Below are positions 52,701 to 62,948 of a DNA stretch of 64,000 nt, in pieces. The stretch spans positions 46,757,376 to 46,821,375 of the forward strand of contig NC_044601.1 of NCBI RefSeq assembly GCF_901933205.1, given 5' to 3'. Source of the DNA: Camarhynchus parvulus (lineage: Eukaryota > Chordata > Aves > Passeriformes > Thraupidae). Positions within the stretch are counted from its first letter, which is position 1; each line of letters starts with the position of its first letter. The notes under the pieces are model-generated. The model saw only the letters and a program-made list of their open reading frames with translations, had not been told where the DNA came from and did no database searches. A program made the translations under genes and the position numbers.

Positions 52701-55700
52701 AACAAGATATACCAGGAAAATTATTCACATCGTGAATAAAAAAATTGCTACAGAAGAGCAACAGTGTTGCTGTTCCCAGTCCTTTATACGAACTATACTG
52801 TCCAGAGCACCTGTAGAAGATCCCAACTGCCAGCGTGCAGGGGAGCTTGGCCAAAGAGTAGCAAGTACTACAAAGGAACTGTCATTACTCAAGTATAAGC
52901 AGGAAATACACAGGAGATGGAAGCAGGGTCAGGCCAGTTGAAAATACAGAGAGGCTGTAAGAGTAAGTAAAAATGAGACAAGGAAGGCCAAGACCCATCT
53001 GGAATTAAAACTGGCCAAGGGTGTCAAAGACAACAAGACGGGCTTCTTCAAATACATCAAGAACAAAATGAAAACTAAGGATAATGTAGGCCTGTTCCTA
53101 AATGGAGGGAGGGACTCTGTAGACCAGAATGCAGAGAAGTCAGGTACTGTACTTCGCTTCAGTCTTCAGTGACAAGACCAGCCCTCAATATTCTCTGACC
53201 CAGGAGACTGGGGTAAAAGGAATGTTGGAAGAAGACTTTCCCTTGGTCAAGGAGGATTAGGTTAGAAGCCATCTAGGCAAATCTGACATTCCTAAGTCCA
53301 TGGGCCCTGAGTGGACGCATCCACAAGTGCTCAGAGAGCTGGAGGACACCACTGCAAGGCTGCTCATGATCATCTTTAAAAGGTCATGAAGATCAGGAGA
53401 GGTGCTGAGGACTGGAAGAAAGCAAATGTCACCCTGGTCTTCAAAAGAGAAACTACTAGCCTGTCAGCCTCACCTCAATCCCTGGGAAAGTGATGGAGCA
53501 CTTAATTCTGGAGACCATCTCTATCTACATGGATGACAAGATGGTGATCAGGAACAGACAGCACAGGTTCAATAAAGTTAAGCCATGTTTGACCGACCTA
53601 TTCGCCTTCTATAATGAAAAAATTACGTGGATAGATGAGGGGAAAGTAGTGGATATTGTCTACTTGACTTCAGCACAGATTTCAACACTGTCTCCCAGAA
53701 CATCCTCAAAGACAAACTCAGGGATGTGGGCTGGATGAGTAGACAGTGAGGTGGATCAAGAACTGGCTGAACAATGGATCCCAGTGGCTCAAAATCAGTG
53801 GCACAGCTGGAGCCCTGTCACTGGCAGAGTCCTCCAAGGTTTAATACGGGGCCCAGAACTGTTTAACTTGTTCATTCTTGACTTCTAAAGGTGGAATGTG
53901 TCTCCTCAGCAAATTCACTGAGAACACAAAGCTGGGAGGAATGGCCAATGCTCTGGAGTGCTGTGCAGCCCTTCAGAAAGACCTCGGCAGGTTGGAGAGA
54001 TGGGCAGAGAAGAACCATCTGAAAGTCAACAAAGGCAAATGAAGGGTCCTGCATCTGGGGAGGAACAGCCTCAAGTACCTGAGGCTGACCTGCTGGGGAC
54101 CAGCTCTGTGGAGAAGAACCTGGGGGTCCCTATGGAGAACCTGGTGGACAAGAAGCTGTCCATGAGCCAGCAGTGTGTCCTTGTGACCAAGAATGCCAAT
54201 GGTATCCTGGGGAGCATTACAAGAAGCATTGCCAGCAGGTCATGGAAGGTGATCCTGACCCTGTACTCAGCCCTAGCAAGGTCTCCCCAAGAGTGCTGTG
54301 TCCAGTTCTGGACTCCTCAGGTCAAGCAAGCAGAAGGCTGCAAAAATAATGAGAGGACTGGAGCATCTAGATAGGCTGAGGACACTGAGCCTGATCAGCC
54401 TTGAGAGGGGACCCCATCAATGTCTATCAATGTCTGAAGAGAGGTATCAAGACAATGGACCAGGCTCTTCTCAGACGCGCTGAGTAGTAGGACGAGAGGC
54501 AATGGGCAGACACTGATGCACAGGAAGTTCCACCCAAATAAGAGGAAGAACTCCTTTACTGTGTTGGTGACTGAACACTGGAACAGGCTGCCCAGAGGTT
54601 GTGGAGTCTCCCTCAATGGGAATACTCTAAAACCATCTGGACACAATCCTGTGCCATGTACTCCAGGATCACCCTGTTTGAGTAGGGACTCACTGTAGAA
54701 CCTTTCAACCTTATCCATTCTGTGATTCTGTGAATGTCTTTACTTGGAGAAAATGCTCCCTGTAACACAATCAACTAGCTCTGAGGACTTCTGCAAGTTT
54801 TGCAAGTTTTCATCACAAAGTCCTTACTCTTGTACGGTATAGAATTCAATACTGTTTGGTACAAGGACGCAAGGATCAAGGTTTGTCAGGTCTTTTTTTT
54901 TTTAACTGGCTCATAAAACTGTGAACTGTAAGTAAGCTTTATGGCACAGAATTGCTTCAGCTGGACCTTCTATCATCCCATATCAGATCTTGGAGTACTT
55001 GAACACCCACACTCTCTTCAGTTTCCCTCCCACACCTGTAATCAGTTGGTTAAACACAAGACATTATCTCTCTTTACAAAGCCTGAAAGCCTCTCTTGCT
55101 ATATGGTGAATACTGGGTTTTTAAATGTTCACTTCACTCCCCGCTACTAGCAAACCTGTCGGAACTGGTTCAGCTGGCAGCTGCTGCTTTTCTCTGAGTT
55201 CCCAAATGCGCACACTGCCATCTTCTGAACAGGAGATCAGCTGTCTGTAAAAACAGTTGATAAGCAACACTAGCACAGATACTTACCTGTGCAAATCACC
55301 TTGTGATGCTTCTATGAAAGAGACAGTAAGTGCCTCAGGTTCTATACAAGTTTACTAGAACTCTTAAATGTAGCAGGGTATACAGATGTTCCACAGAAAA
55401 TAAAATTCGCTAGTAGCAGAACAAAGTATAACAGATATTTAGAACAGAATAAGTGGAAAAAATAAACCTTCTCAACTCCACATTAAAAGCATACCACTAT
55501 GTAAACCAAAACACAACCAGTCTAGACTCTGCAAACACAGTTCCTCTAACTGGTTTCTGTAAGTTTCCTTTCATTAAGCAAAACCCTATTTTTCTTACAG
55601 AAAAATAATGAAAGGAAAGGTACTCTGTTTCATTATACATTTAGAACAGCTTAGCATACATGCATTTACAAGACCAAGGCCTCAAGTTTTTATCTTCTGG

Positions 55701-58700
55701 CAGATTTTGCCCCATTGAACAAGAACATAACGGGATCTAATACTATTATCTGTAGTGTATTACAGCATATACATATATATGCAGCAACTTGTCCAAGTTG
55801 GCTGTCAAAAGTTCCAGCTAGAAACTCTGCGCTAAGAAAGAAAAACTGCAAGTTATTAATTCTTGTTAAAACATTTCAAATGTTATAAAATATTTAAAGA
55901 AAAATATATTCAGAATATGCTATATGCCTTTGCTTTCTATTAGTAAAATGCCATTAAGCTATATTTTCACAATACAAACAAAAGTGCTTCATCAAATCTG
56001 ATTTTGAAAATAGCTGAGATATTTCCAGCCTGTGTACCAATCATACTGGAATATAGGTTTTCCCACTGAATTATAATGACAAATTTTCCAAAATCAGATC
56101 AACAAGCTCTACCTAATAAAAGCAGCTCAAACTGAAAATCAAGTCCCTGCCCTAGAAATCCAATGTAGCTTTGCAGTCTGTCTCTACTCACCCTCCCAGG
56201 TTTTGCTTTTCTTTATTGCATTAACAAGATGTACTATGTTTTTTATACCTGTTTGGAAGCTTCTCAATGTGCAGCACAGAGGAGTCATGAGCAGTTCTCT
56301 GGCAGGCAATCACACGCTTCATTTGAAGATTATATACGTATATGCCTTTCCCAACAGCAGCAAACACACACTGGAAAGAAAATTCAATAGAACAACTTAC
56401 AGAAACAGATATCGAAGGATCACCTTGCATATAATGGATTTCCAATGATACTATGACCTACCTTGTTTCTATCCTCATGTTATTGCTTTATCCCAAACAT
56501 ATGAAATTAGCAAGTTATAAAAAGAGATGGATGTGACGGTGGTCACAGGGGTTCTTGGATGAGGGAAGAGACAAGCATCTGACTCCATGTTTCAGAAGGC
56601 TTGATTTATTATTTTATAATATATATTACATTAAAACTATACTAAAGAATAGAAGAAAAGGTTTCATCAGAATGCTAGCTAAGCTAAGAATAGAATCAGA
56701 AAGAATGACAACAAAGCTTCTGTCTCGGACAGAGAGTCCAAGCCAGCTGACTGTGATTGGCCATTAATTACAAACAAACCAACATGAGCCAATCATAAAT
56801 CCACCTGTTGCATTCCACAGCAGCAGATAACCATTGTTTACATTTTGTTCCTGAGGCCTCTCAGCTTCTCAGGAGGAAAAATCCTAAGGAAAGGATTTTT
56901 CATGAAAAGATGTCTGTGACAGATGGATTTTTTTAAAGCAAATGTGGGATATAATCCTATATTCTAAGCAGTAATTTTATGTCTGTATTTTTATCCTCTT
57001 CCTCAGAGTCTAAGCAGAAACTAACAATACGAACCAATCAATACACTTCTGTAATTAAATGCTCATGTTCTTAGAGTAGAATAATGTCCCATGTTTTGAA
57101 AAGCCCTTGTTTTATCAAGAAAAACTACTATCATCCTTAACTGAAGACAGAGATGGATAAAGAGACCTTGCTCAACCATTTGAACTCTACTGAATTCAGA
57201 AAAGAACTCTCTCATAGCGAAGTATTACACAATACTGCATTTTTCAATGCTCTTCTTCAAAAGATTGCAGGCATTCCATCTCATAACCATCATGACCCTA
57301 AGACACCAGAAACAGTTTACAGATCTTTGGACCTGGACCGCTTCATGTCTTTTGATGAACTTAAAGATGACAAGTGTACAATCTTGTATATGTACACAAT
57401 TAGTATTCAGTACCAGAAGAGTGCAAAAGGTTTCCATTCAGTACATATTTGCAGTTTTGAACATGCCTTGTTTAGATGACAGTGTTCAGGAGCATTTCCC
57501 TGAACAACCAGCTTCCATTTACACAACCCAAACATTAATATCTGATATACAATTCACACTACACGTCTGTCAACATTTTGTACAACTTGTAGCCTCGGGT
57601 CTTTTGACTAAAATTTCCTATATATATTCCTCAATGTTTTGACATTGTTCAAAACTCCTTGTTCAGGTTTTTATTCTTTTTTTTTCCCTTATGTGTATCT
57701 GTTGTGGGACCACTGAAGCTGAACAGATTTCCGATATCACCAATACGAAATCAAGACAAAAAACAAACCAGTAAGCCCATTATTTTAGTTTTGCATAAGG
57801 TTCAAATTCAATGGCTTTCCACGTAACTCTTCCAACTTGAGCCATACAATCCTACAGCTTTGCAAAAGATGCTCTTCATGGAGCACTCTTCTTTTTTCAC
57901 AAGCCCTGGCAAAATCCTGGTCATCTCAAAATCCAAGAAAATAAAACATGCGAAGCATAAATTGTACAGTTCTATTAATAGGCAAACTAAACACATATAC
58001 CAGGACAGCAGATGTACTCCTTAGCACTGTTTCCTAGTTTTGAAAACTTTTACCATCCCATTTGTTTCTGAATCATGTTTTGCCTACAAGCCCAGTGTCA
58101 AACTAGACAAGTGTATCTTCTCCAACTACCTAACTACCAAGTCTGGAAAACAGAGAAAACGTATATTTTACACTATTTTTTAACATGAAAAGCAGTGATC
58201 TGCTTTGAGATAGCACATAACAAAATAATATCTTAGACAAATACATTTCTGCACCACACTTTAAGCTCCCTGAGGAGCTTTAAAATACAGACAGCACTAC
58301 CTTAAAAGCACCTTCTATTTTGGTATGTAATACTACAACCACTTTTGCTTCCCATCATTCAAAACTCTCACAATTTAAAAAAAAAAAATCACACCTATTT
58401 ATTTAGTTCAGTCTCATGAATGGAAGACAGCAGCCCCAGATTCCACACTGAATGTTTTGAAAACTTCTGTCCTTCCTCAAATTCTTTCCTACCCCCTTAA
58501 AACATCATATGTAGCTTTCAAGCATGGAATCAAAGTGTTCTGAAGCTAAATTACAGAACTTATCCTAAATAAAATTCATTTTTGGCTCACTGTAGAAATA
58601 AGCATTGACAACAAAACCACTGTTTATCCCACCTCTAAGGGCAGCCACATCTTTTTTTAGCCCCCCAACTTCCCACTGTATTTCTCGCTCCAGTGTTTCA

Positions 58701-61700
58701 GGAAAGTTCTATTCAGAAAGAGGCAAATGCATCAGGCGACTGTTTGGTCCTTATCCTATATTCAGGCTTTTCCACAGCTTTTATGTTTTTACAGCTTATA
58801 TATCTGAATCAATTTCCAAGAATCTCTTTCTTAATCATTCTCAGTAACAGACCTACATGTCTCAAACAAAATCCCACTGTACCTCAACAATGAAAGATCT
58901 TTTATTTTGCCACATTAAATTTTGTGAAATGTTGGTAACATTTCACAAAATTAAATATCAACCTGAGTATTTTTAGTGTTTACTATATGATAACTGAGTT
59001 CTAACTGAGTATTCTGACCAAGAATTTATTTCTAAAGCATGACTATAGTAGACAGGATCTCGGAAACATTTGAGTAACAATTCTGTATAGTCCCACAGAA
59101 AGAGCAATACTGATTTACTAATTAAGCATAGGCATATGCCTACTCTTAAATAGTACCCCATAGTATTCTCACAGTAACCTCAGCTGTAACTGCTCAAACA
59201 GGTGCATTACTGGGTAAACTGTATTTCCAGAAGCTGGAGTACAAAAGATAATGCCATCAAAACACACACCCATTTTTACTTTTCTCTAGTGGTATTTTAA
59301 ACAAGTAATAAATCTTTATTAGTCAAAAAGAAATGCTGTTGTGACAGTCCATTATGTTAATTTCCATACCATCAACATAATAAACCCTTCATATAGGTAA
59401 ACAGCAGATATTTTATATAAAAATCATTGACCATATAAAATAGCTGTGCACATTTAAAAGAAGCCTCTCATATTACAACAAGGAAACTGAAAATATTAAC
59501 CATTCAGTCTTCTGTGGTAAGATCATCCTAGCTTACTTAAAGCAATTTACTCTGAAGCTTTTTACCTCCTCATCAGATGTTAAGTGTTGAACTGAAGTTT
59601 CATGTGGGCTTTGGGATAGCTTTATTTCTGGTTGTACATCTTGATGAACAGAGGAGTCCCAGAAGTTGCACTCAGATGCCTGCTTTGTCCAGTCAAGCGC
59701 ATCCCAAACTATTAACTCACCTATATGAGAACCTGTCACAAAAGTCAAATCTGAAGGGGAGAAAACCACAAATAGAAATCACATTATATTAGAAAAAAAA
59801 AATTCCCACAAAGCTACAACTCTAGAAAAACAGCCCATTTATGTATAAAGCTATGTAGAATGTGCAGTGCATAACTGACTGGACAAAAACCTCTCTCTTT
59901 GAGTAAATACTCATCTGATTACCTAACATAGCTCAGACAAGTGCTCATGTAAAATTAGTATTAGGATGAAGAACATTCACTGGCCATAGTGCACAGCACA
60001 GAGTTGCAAAGGCAAGGAACGCCACCTGTGTACAAATATTTGAACTTCATTTCTACAGACAAAGCCCTTCTATTCCTTGGGGAAGCATCCCCCAATATCC
60101 TCCAGGCACAACAAAGTACATTTTTGCTCTAAATAGAAATACTGATCACAAATTAAATGAATGAGTTAATGGCAATACTGAAGTAGCTGCTCATGACTTT
60201 GTTTATCACACGTGGAAAGGAACTTCTACAACAGTATTTAATGCAGGTAGCATCTTGTCTTTTTAAGCCAAACACTGCATGCCTTTCATAATCCAAACAG
60301 TTAAGCTCAGAAACATGTACCATAGAGTCCAAGTTTTCTTTTTTCCAGCCTGTTGTTACCTCTGTAACACAGCCTCTTTGTGCCAACCAGGGAGACACAG
60401 ATACAGCCAAGGATAAATACTCTATCCCACCAGTAATACCTTTGCCTGGCTGTGGGGTTGCTCCATAACAAAAAGCCAAAAAAAAAAAAAAAAAAAGGAA
60501 GAAGAGTAGAAAGGGCTGATGCTTGCAGCAGAGCAGACAGAATTTCAGGTATTAGTTCAGTATTACCCTAACAAGCAGCATGGATCGTATCAGCTTCCAG
60601 ACCCTCTCTATAGAGGCTCTACATGCAGGCTCACATCTGCATACTCAGAATCTCCAGTTACCTTAGGACTACAGCTGCAAGGGACGCGGCATTGCATATC
60701 CCATTTTAAGAATAAGAAGGAACAAGACAAAAAAAGTAGCATTTTTAACTTTCACAATAGAAAGACCAAGAGTTCCATTTCCATCAATGACATTGACTCT
60801 TCTACATTACAACTCGCTTGGTTTCATTTCATTGTTATCCATAAACAAAGAAATTGTTTTTTGTCACATCACTACCTTTGCAGCTACACAAAAAGGTACA
60901 TCCACTAGTTACTAAGTTTCACTCCAGTTAAAACTTTGGTTCAAATAAAAACTCCATGGGTGAAATATCCCACTGGTAACTAACAAAACCAGTAATATTA
61001 TAAAATTATTCTTACCATTAACACTGACTAATGATGAAATGTTATCCTGATGGTCAACAAGGCGCTTTACTTCAAGGATATTCCAACCTTCAGACCCCTT
61101 GTTAGAAGCACTCAGCCTAAAAATTACTTCAAAGATAGAAAAATTGTCTAAATAAGCTTTTTCATTTGGAATAAGTTGGAGCTATGTCTAAATAAAACAA
61201 CTTTTTCAGAGACACAAATTAAACATTGTGAGACCATATAAGAGCCACTTACAATCAAGAAACAGGAAGCACTTACTTCAGTGTTACCATTAAGGCCTCA
61301 GCAAATATAGGAAAACACACTTCAGCCTAGTAACTCTGAAATTCAGAGAACGGGTCAACACCAGAAGTTAAAACTATCAGACACCTTTATGGATAAGTTA
61401 CTAAAAGTGAAATATGTTTTCCTGAGGACTCATCTATGTGAAACATTAATATTCAAAACCAATGAATATTAATATCCTCTAGTAAAGCAACCAATATTGT
61501 CAGAAATTAAGACTATTTTAATCAGTCTTGGAATTTCTTTTCTATCTCAAGGGTACTATAAAAGCTACTCATTATAGCCTTGGATAGTTAGAGATCATCA
61601 ATACCTCATACTTCAGATCCCAGGATAAGGAAGCTCTAGAGAATCTGAGTATCTGACAACTCAGGTAAGCAATTCCAGACCTTCTCCAGAAGAACAAATG

Positions 61701-62948
61701 TCAAATGCCATAATCAGATCTGGACAGGTGGCACTAACACTGAGGGAGCTGACAGAAGAGCTCACCAAGCCAATCTCTGTCATTTATCAGTCCTCATATA
61801 CCAGGATGGTCCCAGTCAAATAGAGGTTGGCTAATGTGATGCCCACCTACTCGACTGGTTGTAGGAAGACTGAGGGAACCACAGGCCTGTCAGCCTAACA
61901 CCAGTGCCAGCTAAAGTGATGAAACAAATTATCTTGAGTGTAATCACACAGCACATACAGGACAACCAGGAAATCAGGCCCAGACAGCATGGGTTTAAGA
62001 AAGGCAGGTCCTGCTTGACCAATGTGAGCCAGTGGGTGCCAAGGTGGCCAAGAAGGCCAGTGGCATCCTGGCCTGCATCAGCAACAGTGTGGCCAGCAGG
62101 ACCAGGGCAGCAACTGTCCCCTTGTACTCCACACTGGTGAGGCCACAACAGCCACTTGAGGCGACACCTCAAGATCTGTGTTTAGTTCTGGGTCCCTCGC
62201 GACAAGAAAGATATTGAATGGCACTGGAGTGTGTCCAAAGAACACCAACAGAGTTGGTGAAGGGTCTGGAGTACAAGTCTTATGAGAAGAGAGCTTGGGT
62301 TGTTTAGCATGGAGTAAAAGGAGACCTTATCACTTCCTACAACTGCCTGAGAGGAGGTCGTGGCAAAGTGGGCACTGGCCTCTTCTCACAGGCCACAAGT
62401 CACAGGAGAAAAGGAAGTGGCCTCAAGCTGTTCAAGGGGAGGTTCAGGTTGGACATCAGGAAGAATCTCTTCACTGACAGGGTAATTAGACATTGGAATG
62501 GGTTGGCCAGGAATGTGGAGCAGTCAGCACCCCTGCAGGTGTCCAAGAAATAACTGGATATGGTACTTAGTTCCATGGTAGTTGACACAGTGGTGACTGG
62601 TCAAACCTTAGACTCAATGATCTTGGAGGTCTTTCCCAATCTTAGTCATTCTATAATTCTAAATACAGAAACATTTTGTTTTGTATGTCATGCATATTTC
62701 CAAAAATTCTTGAGTAAGATTAGTATATTTCCCTCTTTGTCAATGGTCAAAGAAAAAACATTGCTGACTACACCCTAATACCATTTACTTTTCCTATACA
62801 ATTTCAGCAGAGTGCTCTTCAAACATATCTCTGATAAGCAGCTCTTACGGAGGAGAATGAACACTGGAAAATGCAAGATACTCACTTAGCTCTTTGCCAA
62901 CTGCTGCTGCAACACAATTTTTGGGCAATTCAACCAAAGCACTGATGC
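49642..62948 (-). CDS. WDR41: WDR41, WD-repeat protein 41 (C-terminal seven coding exons; spans introns)
   Basis: WDR41 is a beta-propeller protein that binds C9orf72 and SMCR8. The complex is recruited to lysosomes through the transporter PQLC2 and affects autophagy and mTORC1 signalling (established for mammals). Seven exons on the - strand join in frame to about 285 residues ending in TAA, against about 459 in human. The N-terminal blades are beyond the right edge of the window. WD-like features include [27 protein letters not shown] and the last blade [13 protein letters not shown]. All junctions have GT-AG sites and matching phase. Recognition rests on residue-by-residue agreement with the human protein from memory and on its position next to PDE8B. 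Confidence 0.95.
51612..51745 (-). CDS. WDR41: WDR41 exon, probably 12
   Basis: It encodes [20 protein letters not shown] through [16 protein letters not shown]. The first ten residues are strictly conserved and are a candidate for the loop reported to contact PQLC2 (inference). The segment between is variable and polar. Acceptor is cccctctcag, donor GTAGGT, ending in phase 0. Confidence 0.95.
52850..54737 (+). mobile_element. Long CR1 LINE copy in WDR41 intron (antisense to WDR41)
   Basis: About 1.9 kb of degenerate CR1 ORF2 in sense on +. It begins at [14 protein letters not shown], passes through reverse-transcriptase remnants (a [11 protein letters not shown] region near 53590), then [20 protein letters not shown] and [10 protein letters not shown]. 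It ends with ccattctgtgattctgtga. Many frameshifts are present. It lies between the penultimate and antepenultimate coding exons seen for WDR41. Confidence 0.92.
55156..55244 (-). CDS. WDR41: WDR41 exon, probably 11
   Basis: It encodes [20 protein letters not shown] and QLPAEPVPT plus one base of Gly. [11 protein letters not shown] is a classical WD blade end. Acceptor is ttttacag; the donor ACAG|GTTTGC is unusually weak, but the phase and the next exon leave no better choice. Confidence 0.95.
56249..56370 (-). CDS. WDR41: WDR41 exon, probably 10
   Basis: It encodes [20 protein letters not shown] and [20 protein letters not shown] with two bases of Arg. Nearly identical to human apart from a few changes. 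Acceptor is ctttccag, donor GTATAA. Confidence 0.96.
56532..56921 (-). mobile_element. Solo LTR of an endogenous retrovirus, with target duplication
   Basis: A 390-bp element with TG...CA ends. It is flanked by a perfect 6-bp direct repeat, gatgga, at 56526-56531 and 56922-56927. On the - strand it carries AATAAA (complement of 56605-56610) near its end, so it reads in the direction of WDR41. It resembles a solo LTR abundant in songbirds; the family name is not certain. No internal retroviral genes remain. Confidence 0.88.
56605..56610 (-). terminator. LTR polyadenylation signal AATAAA (sense with WDR41)
   Basis: The - strand reads AATAAA inside the LTR R/U5 end. It lies in a WDR41 intron in the transcribed direction and could end a fraction of WDR41 transcripts early. 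Use is not shown by the sequence. Confidence 0.5.
57153..57479 (+). other. Unidentified 108-codon ORF in a WDR41 intron
   Basis: An ATG in good context (gagATGg) opens a frame beginning [20 protein letters not shown], with a hydrophilic, helix-like composition and the segment [15 protein letters not shown] do not recognise it. It runs opposite to WDR41. A second frame overlaps and carries on past the stop. It could be a fragment of an old retrocopy or chance. Confidence 0.3.
58914..58956. repeat. Perfect 16-bp inverted repeat with 3-base loop
   Basis: Arms AATTTTGTGAAATGTT and its exact complement flank ggt. After one mismatch the pairing continues for three more pairs. It lies in a WDR41 intron. 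Confidence 0.95.
59566..59750 (-). CDS. WDR41: WDR41 exon, probably 9
   Basis: It encodes [20 protein letters not shown] followed by [12 protein letters not shown] and a variable stretch ending in TSDEE. WD-type blade with conserved GSHxGELIxWDALDW. Acceptor is ccccttcag, donor GTAAAA, ending in phase 0. Confidence 0.96.
61016..61126 (-). CDS. WDR41: WDR41 exon, probably 8
   Basis: It encodes [31 protein letters not shown] and LVSVN, with one base of Asp. Human has ILEVKRLLDHQDNILSL here. Acceptor is ctttgaag, donor GTAAGA. Confidence 0.93.
61705..62664 (+). mobile_element. Internally deleted CR1 copy in WDR41 intron (antisense to WDR41)
   Basis: CR1 in sense on +. An early reverse-transcriptase part ([12 protein letters not shown]) is followed almost at once by the C-terminal part ([51 protein letters not shown]). 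About 600 bases expected between them are missing. The tail is tagtcattctataattct. It lies about 220 bases downstream of a WDR41 donor site. Confidence 0.9.
62886..62948 (-). CDS. WDR41: WDR41 exon, probably 7
   Basis: It encodes [20 protein letters not shown] and Leu, plus one base of Ile. Acceptor on the - strand is tttcaaag, donor GTGAGT. It completes a Gly from an exon outside the window; phase 1 at both ends. Confidence 0.92.
   Translation of the reverse strand, partial: ASVLWLNCPKIVLQQQLAKS

Larger units (their letters stand above)
49795..55155 (-). other. WDR41: WDR41 introns flanking exon 12
   Basis: The left intron, to 51611, shows no recognisable repeat. The right intron holds the long CR1 copy. 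No extra exon or RNA gene was seen. Confidence 0.65.
55245..59565 (-). other. WDR41: WDR41 introns flanking exon 10
   Basis: The right intron contains the solo LTR, a + strand ORF at 57153-57479 of unknown origin and a 43-base hairpin near 58914. The left intron is unremarkable. Confidence 0.65.
59751..62885 (-). other. WDR41: WDR41 introns flanking exon 8
   Basis: One intron has an A-rich tract of about 19 bases at 60478-60496; the other has the internally deleted CR1. Nothing else is classified. Confidence 0.65.

Noticed and set aside
53958..54374. 138-codon + strand ORF resembling a reverse-transcriptase protein
   Set aside because: It is a fragment of the degenerate CR1 ORF2, not a host gene.
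58914..58956. MicroRNA precursor call for the hairpin
   Set aside because: The 3-base loop and arms of about 16-20 bases are too short for a normal precursor.
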